A stretch of DNA of 64,000 nucleotides from Lasiodiplodia sp. COLG20 (Eukaryota > Ascomycota > Dothideomycetes > Botryosphaeriales > Botryosphaeriaceae): positions 1,488,001 to 1,552,000 of the forward strand of contig VNWV01000001.1 in assembly GCA_009801085.1 (NCBI GenBank), given 5' to 3'. The translations under genes and the position numbers were made by a program. Positions within the stretch are counted from its first letter, which is position 1, and each line of letters begins with the position of its first letter. Below the pieces are notes generated by a model that saw only the letters and a program-made list of their open reading frames with translations, was not told where the DNA came from and did not search any database. This document shows positions 52,096-62,549 of this stretch, one piece after another.

Positions 52096-52104
52096 TGTAT
52101 ATAA
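52096..52104 (-). promoter_or_regulatory. TATA box of gene D
   Basis: Minus-strand TTATATACA, about 120 bases upstream of the chosen start codon. Its position suits a short leader. Confidence 0.45.
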
Positions 52105-52433
52105 GCGCAAGAGGTGCCTGTGACTGCAGGCTGTCGAGGCGAACAACTCTGGAGTTGGAAAGAGTTGTTTCTGGACTTGAGAGAGCGCATGTGTACTGTG
52201 AAGGGGGATGGTAGACACTGTGCAGATGAACAATGCCAACCGTTGCACCTTGGTATAGGACATGACAGATAAACAAGCAATACACTCTCTCCGTACCTCT
52301 CATATCAAGCTTGAAAGTGGTATACCAGAATAGTTGTCCTACTCACGCCGAAAGAAAGACAATATATAACTTGGGGAGGGGTTGGGAAAGAACAGTAGAA
52401 AGTAGTCTGTGCTGCCGAGCGCCAATTCCCTGA

Positions 52434-53726
52434 CTACATGTCACCGATAGCACCATGCTCCTCGCAGCACGCGTACTCCTTCACATCGACGAAGCCCCTC
52501 ATCCTGTAGTACAACTCTTGGACGTCGCTCGCCCGGTCTAGCCCATCATCCATTCCGAGGAAGACTAGGTCCGTTGAGTGAGGCAGTACACGTAGGATTT
52601 CGGCCGCGTAGTAGGCGTTTCTCATGTCAAGGATGGAGCTTTTCAAACGGGCACAAAACTCTGGTGATGTGTCCATCTCTTCGTGATCTGCCTCCAGCTC
52701 TCTGAGAATCGTGGTCAGGTGGTCGGAATCGTCTAACGGAACATTAAATTCCATGGTCTGCATGAGTTCTTGGAAGGCAGACTCCCTCATCGCGAATCCC
52801 TCCTCACCTGGCTGGAAGGGGTTTTCGTCTCTCAGGAACTGTATTGCGGCGTTAACCTTGTGAAAAGCCTTGGTCCATTTCCAAATAATGCCCGTTGTCC
52901 ATCCAAACAGGGTACGGTTCCTGAGGTGGGCTGTGGGATCAAACGTCCGGGCATGGTATAGAAAGCGCATGATGATGTACTGAATGGCCCAGGCTTGGCG
53001 GTGAAAGTGGTATGGGATGGCGGCCAAGCCATTGCGCTGTACCCTGAAGTGCTCGATGAGCATAGGTATGTGCGCGTAGGCAACCTTGAGTGCATGGTAG
53101 CGGCGGAGATGATAGTCGAATTGATCTTCTGGGATGGGAAAAGCATTTGCGATGCTGATAACGAAGGCTTGGTAGTTGCACTTGATGATTGAAGCGTTGA
53201 TGTCTCCACGTAGGGTACGCGGAAGCCTGGAGATGGCGGTGTCCAAAGCGATATCTTGCTCGGTCCAGGAAGTCCTTTCTTCAACACAAGCCTCCAGGAT
53301 ATCCGCGACGAGGCTTCGCGAATAAGTCCTCTCCCAACGGCGTTGCATGCCATCAACCTTGTAACGGAGTTGAGTGACAAATTTCCATCGCTCATCCCAA
53401 CATGCATTCATTATGAAGTCTTGCATGACCTGAGGAAGCCCATCGCGCCCTCCATGGCAAAAATGGTAGTGAATCATGTACCAGTTGAATCCATGCCAAG
53501 GCAACGCAAGCCTGCGAATGATCTCGTTCGCATTGTGTCGAATAGTCTCGTTCGGATCCATGCACTGCGTTGTGGTGCCCTCAAAATGGCCAAAGAGCAG
53601 CGAAGTTTGCCGCTCGTACTCCAGTGCGGCGGCGCTCCATCGCTTGTGAAACGGCAGCAGGATCTGACCAACCGCAATTGCGCTATATCCGTGGTGATCG
53701 GGGTCCGGAACAGGATTCTGCGCCAT
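52434..53726 (-). CDS. Unknown protein E, 430 aa
   Basis: Start chosen at MAQNPVPDPDHHGYSA. In-frame ATGs further up (53918 and others) precede sequence that reads like leader, though a longer protein cannot be excluded; a TATATATA box lies at 54051-54058. The product is helical and rich in His, Trp and Tyr: WHGFNWYMIHYHFCHGG near 60, PYHFHRQAWAIQYIIMRFLY near 240, TTGIIWKWTKAFHKVNAAIQ near 280. It ends VKEYACCEEHGAIGDM. No catalytic motif recognised. It is the last gene of the minus-strand run A-E and may be a shorter, far-diverged relative; the evidence for that is position and composition only. Confidence 0.65.
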   Translation of the reverse strand: MAQNPVPDPDHHGYSAIAVGQILLPFHKRWSAAALEYERQTSLLFGHFEGTTTQCMDPNETIRHNANEIIRRLALPWHGFNWYMIHYHFCHGGRDGLPQVMQDFIMNACWDERWKFVTQLRYKVDGMQRRWERTYSRSLVADILEACVEERTSWTEQDIALDTAISRLPRTLRGDINASIIKCNYQAFVISIANAFPIPEDQFDYHLRRYHALKVAYAHIPMLIEHFRVQRNGLAAIPYHFHRQAWAIQYIIMRFLYHARTFDPTAHLRNRTLFGWTTGIIWKWTKAFHKVNAAIQFLRDENPFQPGEEGFAMRESAFQELMQTMEFNVPLDDSDHLTTILRELEADHEEMDTSPEFCARLKSSILDMRNAYYAAEILRVLPHSTDLVFLGMDDGLDRASDVQELYYRMRGFVDVKEYACCEEHGAIGDM

Positions 53727-53729
53727 CGC

Positions 53730-55221
53730 GCCGTCGTAACGTGGTGTATTACAGGTGAACGAAGGACAGCGACGATGTTGGTGAAAGGTGTCGGAGGCAG
53801 AGAGCGCGCCAGCGCGTGAGCAGCACAAAATCGTCATCACGCGTCTGTTGCCCTCAGACTTCCCAAAATGGCGTAGCCTTAGGTGCACAGGCCAGCTGAG
53901 AGGCAGGCAGGCAGGCATCCTCCACGACGTCTGAGTGGATTGCTGAGGCACATCTTCACTTCAAGCGGAAGAAATTGAATCGCACAGAATGAAAAACGGC
54001 CGCAGCATTGTCGCTGAGTAGCTACTCTGTCATGCCCTTCCACTGTCGTGTATATATAGCTGTAAGCTAATGGAAAAGATTGTGTAAGACTGTTGTTTCC
54101 GAGCTGTCGTGCTAGATGCTGCTTGCCAACCAATCCGTTTGTTCAAACGTTTAGAACAAAGCCGCCAATGAGACAGTTTCCGAGCAACTACGTCTGTTGC
54201 ATCATATGATGATATTTTTTTTTCCTGCAGTAATACTGATCTCCCGTGGTCAGAACAAACTCTCTTTAGTTCCAGTCGGGCCCTGAGACTCTATCATGTG
54301 TAATATCCCACAAAGGTGATGCGGGGTCCAGCAAAGATTGCGTACTGACGCAAGACACCCGCCTACCAAAAATTGTGTATTCTCCATCAGCTTTCTAAAA
54401 TTTTCCGCAGCCTATTAATTCCCTTCTGATGAAGCTATTAGAGATCCTAAACATTTACGGTGAGATCAACGGTATAACCTCATTATTCGGGAAATCTCAC
54501 GAGCTCTAGCGAAATATAAAGCACGTGTGGGCAATTGCAGTGACTATCCAGGTTAAAATGCTCAAATTAATTTCAGACATCGGCGTCCGGACGTTAGCTT
54601 GAACTACCCTTGTCAGTACAATTAATCTCACTCTATAATTCTGAGAAACGAGGAAATGAAGGAGAATGTCATTATTGTTGCGTTTGGACGACTCTTTAAC
54701 TCATTTTTAACACTCACTATAATCATCCGCATAGCTATGATTTGTTGTCTCAAATTTTATCGTCGCAGTTTTTCTGATACATTCTGATGCCCGCCGCTTC
54801 AGAGAATCCTGCAAAACGTTCAAGTGCCCGCGACAGCAGACTAGTAATTGTATAGAGAAGATGAATGGTGGAGGTCTGGCCTTTAACATCGCCAACATGC
54901 CATCCATAATCCCACCACACCATGCCTTTATAGTCACTGCGGGCCAGCGACGATCTTGAAGGAAAAGATGTAGTCTACTTTGTAATGATAGTGCTTCGTT
55001 CTAATGAGACTGGAGGCAGAGCTATGTCCTGTTTGAGAGATCCAATTTGGCGTGCATGGTGTTTTCAGTCCGTCCATTCCCACAGCACCGACTGAATGCT
55101 CAGAACAATAGGAGTCCTTCCACCCAAAGAGGGTTAGCGCTGAACGGCGCAGCTTAAGATCTCAACACCACGCACCCATCGCCCACCACGCCACCATCTT
55201 CGTCAAAACTCCGCCACGAAG
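53730..55221. other. AT-rich intergenic region
   Basis: This contains the upstream region of gene E and then about 1 kb with no substantial frame on either strand. It separates the minus-strand cluster from the plus-strand genes to the right. Confidence 0.5.
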
Positions 55222-55988
55222 ATGCCCTCGCCCGCCGCCTCCCGCTCCTCCACCTCCTCCCCCCGCGCCCCCATGCGCCGTTGGTTCGCCACGGCCATGG
55301 AGAGGCTGCGTCTCCGCCGCCGTCGCCGCAGCCAGAGCCCGCCCGCGTCGCCGTAAGCTGCTCCCACCTGTCGTCTGACCCCAGATCTTTTCTGACACCT
55401 CGCCGAATAGCGCTCCGCCCGCCACCGCCGCCACCACCACCGCTCCTCCCCGCCCGCCGCGCTTCGTGGGGCCCAGCCCCTTCGAGACCTCGCCGCCGGC
55501 GCCGCCTCAGCAGCAGCAACAGCAGAACCAGCAGCAGCAAGGCTCGCCACCGCCTGCTCCGAGCCGCCCGGCCCCGCCGCCGCCGCCCGACCCCGTCCTC
55601 CGCCCGCGCGCGCGCACCATCCCGCTGAGCGAGATCGCGGCGGGCAGGTCGCTGGTCTCGTGGATGCCGCCTGAGCAGAGGCACTGCGTCCTCTGCCAGA
55701 AGCCATACGACGGCGCCGTAAGTTTCTCCACCACTCCCTTTCCCCTAAGATCTTCTGGAAATCCCGGAAGATCTGGATGAGGATGCTACACTGATGTGCC
55801 TTTTTCTACAGAACACCGACCTCGAGAGGCGCACGCCGTGGGAGGAGAGGGAGCAGGCCGTCCGCGTGCCCGGCTGCAGCAAGACGGGACGCGAGTCCCA
55901 CATCGTCGGCCGCCGCTGCCTGGAGCGCTGGGAGGCCGTGGGTAGCGACACGGCCTGCCCGCTGTGCGCCCTGTTCGAGGGCAAGTAA
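55222..55988 (+). CDS. RING-finger protein, three exons, 204 aa
   Basis: Exons 55222..55352, 55411..55717 and 55812..55988. Intron 1 has GTAAGC, CTGAC and AATAG (58 nt); intron 2 has GTAAGT and CTACAG (94 nt). Phases agree and give one continuous product. The N-terminus is basic and Ser/Pro-rich (MERLRLRRRRRSQSPP); then come Ala/Thr/Pro, a glutamine run and a proline run; then IPLSEIAAGRSLVSWMPPEQ. A C-terminal RING at about 138-200 is split by intron 2: CVLC, then PGCSK with H in RESHIVGRRC, then CPLC close to the end. The HIVGRRCLERW form is common in ascomycete RING proteins of unknown target. A role as E3 ubiquitin ligase is the family expectation; the substrate is unknown. Confidence 0.8.
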
Positions 55989-56173
55989 AGAGGGGGCGCG
56001 CTGGACGGTCCTGCTGCCCTGCTCTTCCCCAGTCGTCGCCGTACAAGGCTCCAATTTCTTCTATCTCGATCCGCACAACACGTGCCCTCTGCCTCCAGCA
56101 TGGCGCCCATCACCACCTCGCCCTCCCTCTTCATTCCGGTCTTGCAGATTATACGGGCTTTTTTTTTTTTTAA

Positions 56174-56503
56174 TCAATCAACCACTTTCCGGGCCTTTCG
56201 GCCATCAAGGACGCGACCCACCTCGTTACCGCCCAGGCTGATGTCGACAAATCCTCGAGCAAGGTCAAGGAGGCTCAGAGTCGCGACATTTTCCTTGTGA
56301 GCCTGGACTGGATGTTGGACTCCGAGCAATCCAACGCGAAGGCCGACGAGATGCAGTATACCTTCGGCAACGCAGCTTCTAACGCCACGCCCGCCTCAGG
56401 GTGCTCTGCTGCTGCTGCCGCTGCCAGATTTGCTTTTTTGCTTTGCGTTTGGGGCTTGTCCCCGTTAATTTTAGATTGCCTTGGTCACGGCTCTGCACAA
56501 TGA
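56174..56503 (+). pseudogene. BRCT-domain fragment resembling fungal PARP
   Basis: From 56183 one frame reads FPGLSAIKDATHLVTAQADV, then KSSSKVKEAQSRDIFLVSLD, then WMLDSEQSNAKADEMQYTFG. The THLVT strand, the S-KVK-AQ helix, the V-LDW helix with conserved Trp, and the following Y-FG are the second part of the BRCT domain found near the N-terminus of fungal poly(ADP-ribose) polymerases. The first part of the domain is almost entirely missing, and no WGR or catalytic region follows: the frame drifts into alanine-rich and hydrophobic sequence and stops. There is no start codon near. I take it as a gene fragment left by duplication or rearrangement. Confidence 0.6.
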
Positions 56504-56907
56504 ATCCTTTCCCCGTCTATGCTTTGCTTGCTCTTGAGTGATTGCCAGTGATATCACGAGATCAGCTGTCGACTATAAATATAGTACGTCTTATCGAACC
56601 TTCAAAAATGGCATATATATCTATGATTATAGGCCGGTCGCTATCGGTGTGCCGCAGAGTCTCGTGGTGACAGTCACCGCCTGCCTATTCCCTTCCAGTT
56701 AACAAGCTTATATAACACTTCAGCGCATAACACTGGCACCGCTGTCTCCCTGGAAACCCGATTTATCCGGCGCCAGCCCGGACATTCACAGCCCGCTTGC
56801 GCACCCATATATCCTCCACCTCCACCTCCGCCTCTTCCTCCTCCCTCCCACCCTCAACACCTGGACCATCCGTAACCAAGCACACCCACCGTCAAATAAC
56901 ACCCACG
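56504..56907. other. Promoter region of the 56908 gene
   Basis: AT-rich at 56,570-56,640 (several TATA-like words such as ACTATAAATATAG), then a C-rich leader directly before the start codon, as is common in filamentous fungi. Confidence 0.5.
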
Positions 56908-58139
56908 ATGACGACCCAAATCCCCATCCTGGACGATGCCTTCTTCAACGAGCAGTTCCGCATTACGAGCGACTACATCGAGCGCGTCGCCGCCATGACC
57001 GCTTGCAAACCCCCCGCGCACCCAGGCCGCCTCCACCCCTTCCTTGGACAAGTCATGGCCGCCCTCCGCGCGCACGACGCCGCGCCCGGCTTCGACCCGC
57101 CCCAGGCGCACCACCCGCCGCCCATCCACTTCCCGGAGCACGTCCGCTTTATGACTGCCGAGGAGGTGTTGGCCCGCTGGGGCTGGGAGGAAAGGGAGGC
57201 GCAGGAGAGTCCGGAATACTACGGCCGTCTTCTCGAGTATGTATCTTGCCCCTGATGTTGATTAGAGAACGACAAGGCTGACTGCAATCTACCACAAACA
57301 GCATGCTCCGCTCGATGCAGGCCGACGAGGCTACCGCCGACCTCGCCTGGGAGCGCCTTGCCCGCCACGGCTGGAACGCCTGGCCGTACTACCGCTTCCG
57401 TGCCGATGACGAGGACGACGACATGATCGGCACCCCTGCCGACCTCGACTTGGACGACGAAGCGAACGACGACTGGGAAGACGAAGTCAGCGACGTCGCC
57501 ACTACCCACAACGACGCCGACAGCCCCAGCGCCAGCGCCAGCCCCACCCTTCCCAACGGCCTCACGGAAGAAGAGCTCGCCGGCTTTGACCCCGTCATCC
57601 GCGCTAACATCCTCCGCCTCGCCGCCCAGGACGCCGAGGAAAACCTCTCCAACGTCGAGACCATCGACGAGGTCTCCGGCTGGGCCGTCCCCCCTGCCAC
57701 CTCCGACGACGAACTGACCGACGACGAGATCCGGGCCTGGGCCACCTCCTCCTCCCAGGACGAGGACTACGACAAGGAGGAGTACGACGAGGGCTGGGAG
57801 ACCGACGACAATGAGGACGAGAACCACGACAACGAGGAGAACGACGACGACGACGAGGACGACGAGATCGTCTGGCCAGGCTGGGCTGCTCCCGGCGTCG
57901 GCTACCCGGATCCGCATGACCACGCGTTCCCGATGTACTTGGTCCCCCATGTCATGCACGAGAACGCTTGGAGTGAAGGGGGCTCGACGCAGTACATGTA
58001 TGTGCGCGGAGGCCTTGTGTGCTGTGATTACTCGGGCCCGCCGCGCAGGTTCGAGAGTTGCCAGGGAAGGGTTGTGGGAGATGGTGTTGAGGATGATGAC
58101 GGGAGCGATGACATGGACATGGATAGTGGTGATGAGTAG
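56908..58139 (+). CDS. Acidic unknown protein, two exons, 388 aa (pair member 1)
   Basis: Exons 56908..57236 and 57302..58139; intron with GTATGT, GGCTGAC and AAACAG (65 nt, after two bases of a codon). The N-terminal part is folded-looking: PGRLHPFLGQVMAALRAHDA, then FPEHVRFMTAEEVLARWGWE. It is clearly similar to the gene at 59130, with the intron in the same place. After the intron come MLRSMQADEATADLAWERLA and HGWNAWPYYRFRADDEDDDM, then a very acidic region (long Asp/Glu runs near 285-320) and a C-terminus with IVWPGWAAPGVGYPDPHDH and a short acidic tail. No known domain. Long acidic tracts are common in chromatin or RNA-associated proteins, but I make no functional claim. Confidence 0.75.
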
Positions 58140-59129
58140 GCGGAGGCGCCGCTTAGTGCTGGCTCTACGATGCGGATAATTGGATGGTGATTTTTTCCAC
58201 AGAGGCATGATGCTGGCTTTACGAAAGAAATAAAAGGAAGAGGGATTTAATTTAGCTTGACTGTTGGCCTTGCAGCCATGCAGACTGTCTTCGACGTCTT
58301 ATCTCCAGCGAAGCGGAGGGCGAGCTCCGAAAGCGCAACAAAGTAGCGTAGCTAGAAATTATGGTAAAGACTTGGGGCTCAGAGGATCTCCGGGCATATC
58401 TCTGGGATGCTGTAAGCTCAATGAAAAGGAAATTCTTGTTCCAGTCTACGATCAAGAAAGTGCCAACCTCTCCAGTGTCGTGTCTCTTGCCATTATTGCC
58501 TTGCCGCCGCTACTCTTGTCGCCGCTTTTCGAAGCCATCCCCATAGCCGTTCTCATAGAATCCCCATCGCCGTCCTAGCAGTCTGTCCTTGCAGGAATTT
58601 CCACCGCCGTATACCTTATAGCTAACAGAAGTTTATTTATGTCATTGCCATGCCTTTAAGAGGACTACCCAGCCTTCGCTATTGACACCTCCCTGCGCTT
58701 TGGTCCTCAGATATCCCGTCCTCAAATCCACGCTGCGAGTATAGTATGATTACTAAAACAAGCTAAACCAAGCTAAGACGTTTAGGCGCAGGAAGTTTGT
58801 AGTAGGCCGTTTTCTTTGTCTTACTCTAGCAAAGCGGAGCCCTGTTTGGAGTATTCGAAGTGTCCAGAAAAGAGAACACACTCACAGGATCCATCTACCT
58901 GCTCTCTGATAGCACTCAAGCTAAAGAAGCACTCCGCTGTTAACACAAACACCACACCGCTGTCTTTTCCCGAAACACCAACACTCGACCTGCAAGCAAA
59001 CAATCACAGCCCACTAAACAACATTCACTGCCCACCAGCGTACGTATCTATCGCTTCTCTTCTTTCTCATCCTCCTACACTCCATTCTCCTTACCATTTC
59101 CACCTCTAACGACGAAAGACTGAGCAAAA
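58140..59129. other. Intergenic region of the tandem pair
   Basis: This holds the 3' end of pair member 1 and the promoter of member 2. AGCGAAGCGGAG at 58,309-58,320 and AGCAAAGCGGAG at 58,828-58,839 hint at an old duplication about 520 bases apart. No gene seen. Confidence 0.4.
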
Positions 59130-59973
59130 ATGCCAGACGACATCCCCCTCCCCCGCGCCCTCATCGTCGGCAACGGCCGCAACTACTCGACAGCCTACCT
59201 CGCCATCCGCAACAACATGCACCTCCTCAACGAATGGGCCGCGTCTTTCCCCCCACAACACCCCGCCCGCATCCACCCCTTCCTCCTGCACGTCCTCAAC
59301 AGCCTCGAGGCCGAAACCGATTCCTGCCCAGGCTTCGACGTCGACACTCTCTTCGCCGCGCCTCGCCTGCCTCTGCGCATCCCGCCGCACGTCGTCCGCA
59401 TGCGGCCCCAGGACGTACTCGCCCGCTACGGCTGGGTCGAGCACGAGAATATGCGGGGGCGGGCTTTCTATGATGGGTTGGTTGAGTGAGTCCTTGTCCC
59501 CCTCCTGCGGTCCCCTGACCTACACAGCTGACAACTGTTCAAGAGCTCTCCGCCGCACCCGCGCCCCTTCCCCCATCACCGCGGCACGCGCCTGGCACCG
59601 CGCGGCTTGCGACGGGCTCGCTTACACCACGTATGCCGATCCGGCGTATATCCCAGCCGACCGCCACTGGTCGGACGACGACGTCGACGTCGACAATGAC
59701 GAGGGCAGCGGCCGGACCAGCGTCGTGCGCAACAGCGGTGGCGCTGATCCGATCGACGGACCTATTCCGGGATCGCCGCTGTCGGAGCTGGATGGTCGGC
59801 TGGGTTGGAGTGGGCCGTGGGATGCTGGCCTCAGGCGTACGGTGGGTGTGAGGAGGAGTCAGACGGGGGTGAGGAGATTGGGGGGACGGAGGTGGAGGCC
59901 GTTGGTGAGGAGGGGGGTGGTTCAGGAGGAGAGGGCGGAGGGTGGAGGGCCTAGTGCTGATGCTGATGCTTGA
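59130..59973 (+). CDS. Unknown protein, two exons, 261 aa (pair member 2)
   Basis: Exons 59130..59485 and 59544..59973; intron with GTGAGT, GCTGAC and TTCAAG (58 nt), in the same codon phase and homologous position as in the gene at 56908. Shared core: HPARIHPFLLHVLNSLEA, then PGFD, then PPHVVRMRPQDVLARYGWVE. After the intron ALRRTRAPSPITAARAWHRA matches the start of exon 2 in the neighbour, but the acidic part is short (DDDVDVDNDEG) and the C-terminus is Gly/Arg-rich (VRRLGGRRWRPLVRRG) instead. So the pair arose by duplication and the tails diverged completely. No known domain. Confidence 0.75.
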
Positions 59974-59979
59974 AGGAGA

Positions 59980-62180
59980 GGCTTGGTTTTTGTTTTGCGA
60001 GAAAGGGGATCTGGATGGACTTGGGTGTCGACTCGCATGGCTTCGGGTAATTACTGCCGTCCGAGCCTGGATTTCGATGCTTGTTTGGACTTACGAGGTT
60101 GAGAGGTTTTTTCCATAGCGGCAGGTGGCTTTTCCTCAATTTAGATATCTTGGGAGATGCATTGTAGTCGGGATGTTGTGTTGCATGCCTGTGTTGTTCA
60201 TCGCCACTGCCATGATCGGGGTTGAAAGATGCACGTTCTATTGTGGCCATGACCAGCCAGTTGCGTTCGGCGGGAGTATTGGTTTTCCGTTGCCTGCTGG
60301 CAGCCTCAAGAGGTACGGGCACTCCTTCAGCGCTCTTCTTCCGCCAGTGCCTGAAGGACCAGCAAGTGGCAGTGTATATTAGCTTAGATGAGCGCTCGAT
60401 CCTGCATCAAGCATCAGCGCTGTGGCCTTCGCACACGGTCCGCCTCGTTTCCTCAGCAGAGCCATCCTGATCAAGATCTCCATCGAGCTGTGAGACCATT
60501 TACCGAAGAGGTTGCGCGTTCGGGCGCGCAGGATCAGCTGCAAGCCATGTCTCCCACTCGTCAGCTCTCGCGTTCATGACTCCCAGTAACATTTTGACCG
60601 GCCGAATCCACAACCTTGGCTCTCTAAATGCTTTCGAGGGCCATCTCGAGTGTCTCTATCAGTCTCTGTGTTGTCCAGAAACAATACTTGCGTGTCGGTA
60701 GCCAGTAAGTCTGCTCTCACACTTTATTCTCGTCACGCCCGCGTCGAGACAGCCTCGTTGTCAAAAGTGCAGGTCCACCGTCTTGCACGCGCGTTGCGCG
60801 CATCGCGCGCAGTAATAGCTGCCGACCATCCATACCCGTACAGGTATTATCCATGCCTGGCACGAAAAGAGGGTGCTGGGAACGGTGGAGCCGCTGCGGC
60901 TGAACGTCTGCGTTGGTAGTTCTTTGTCCTTGCGCCAGGAAACAGCGCAGCGGGCGAATGGGGCGGTTTTTAATCGTGATGAAAAAAAATTCCTGCATCG
61001 CATCAGTACGTGCAGAAGCAGAGAAGCACTGCATGCTGTGACCATGAGAAGATCAGGCGAGGCCCGCGACTATCGTTTCACGGGCAAAGCTACCACTTTG
61101 AACAGCCACGATCTTGGTGCCGCGATGCCGGACAGGCTGCACTTAGCCGCCGAGAGCAGATAGCAGGGTTTTTCGGGCCTGACTTGCGCCTCTTGTGTGG
61201 CATCCTTGGCATCCTTCGCGGGTCTGGCGCATCTGGACAGTGTCATCTAAGCTGCGGCGAGGAACCGTGGGGCGCGTCGACCTGATCCGCACTGTGTCTT
61301 TCACTATTTGCAGGTACACGAGGCTGATCAAGCCTGCACCTGCCCCGGAGCTGTGCAAAATCTATGACGGCGCCAGATCCCGCTGGAGGATCAGGTCTCA
61401 CTTGTGCGCGAGTGCAGGCAGGCATGTAGTCGAGTTCGAGCGGTCTCAATCAAGCTCATTATTACATAAATCCAGGCATTGTGAGTCAGATTTGAGCGTA
61501 GCGGTGGCCTTGCGTTTTTTCGTCGGCCAGCTCGCGCGCGTCAGCGGTCAGCGCCGAGCCTGGCGGGAAGATCTGGGTTGCGCTTTGCTGGCATATACAT
61601 GTGGCCAAACCTGTGCGCTCTTCGTCAGAACGTATGATGGACCTGTCACGTACTTGAGACGTGAATCTGGGTATTTTGATGGCTCCATGCTTCGTGGCAG
61701 TGTCGTTTCGCGAAGTGAAGCTGTCCGTCGCGCCGTGGCCTCAGCTCACCACCATTCACGTCGGCAAACATGCCATCATTGAAAAGCAATTAGAGACTAC
61801 TTGTGCGTGCATGCCTTGAGCTGATTCTAAAAGAGCCTATTTGGCCTGGAATGGCCGCCCACCGCAGATGATGCGTGCTCATCTCCGCGCAAGCATGACG
61901 GGCTGGCGCAGTCGCATTGTCATCCGTCTACCCGCTCATAATTAGCTCTATGGATGGGTCAGTGGAGCCGCTTTTACGTCAACGAGCACTACTCTAGAGA
62001 TCTTAGGTCACTGCAAGTGTCGCAATGCTCGCTGGCGGATCGCGTCGACGCGTCACGATAAGCGCATTACCACCGCCACCACCAGCTCACCGCGGACACC
62101 AGGACGCAGCGCTGCTCTGTGCATCTAAATGCACGACACGAACACGAACACAGCGCAACGAGGCCAATCCACAGAGGTCA
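59980..62180. other. Gene-poor stretch
   Basis: Only short overlapping frames; a plus-strand frame at 61,195-61,780 has no start context, splice sites or recognisable motif. Nothing I can support. Confidence 0.4.
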
Positions 62181-62545
62181 ACTCAACACTTTACTGCGCC
62201 TCAACTCCATTTTCTTTTCCCAGATCTTCTCTTCCCAGATTCTCTCTTCCTCAAAGACCGGCTCAAGACCAGTCGATTGAAGAAAAGATAAAAAGGTTGG
62301 TCGCGTCACCCCGAAGTAGTGCAATACGAGGGACACTGTGCACCTGTGACATGAGCGGAGCTCAGCGGCCCCAGGGCGGGTGCCAAAAAGTAGTTTAATC
62401 AGGAGAAAAGCCCCGCGTAGGGACATTCTAGAGATTAAACTAAAAAGAACAGCAACTGCGCTTGATCAGAGCCAAAAGGCAAAGAGAGCGTTGAAGAAGA
62501 AAAAGAGGAGCTGGGGCGAGGAGTGGAGGGGTATTTATAGGCGCG
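62180..62545 (-). repeat. Dispersed repeat copy R4 with an 82-codon frame
   Basis: On the minus strand this has CCTATAAATACCCCTCC at about 62,540, the pyrimidine tract CTCCTCTTTTTCTTCTTC, CTGAGCTCCGCTCAT, then ACAGTGTCCCTCGTATTGCA. An ATG frame (62426..62178) reads MSLRGAFLLIKLLFG, later TVSLVLHYFGVTRPTFLSF and EEERIWEEKIWEKK. In the R3/R4 comparison of the HYxGxTRP block, several differences are synonymous, so a short peptide gene family is possible; an RNA repeat or remnant mobile element is as likely. Confidence 0.5.
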
Positions 62546-62549
62546 CCAA

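Noticed and set aside
57219..58208. 329-codon minus-strand frame
   Set aside because: Antisense to the Asp/Glu-rich exon of the 56908 gene; its valine/leucine runs are just the complement of GAC/GAG codons.
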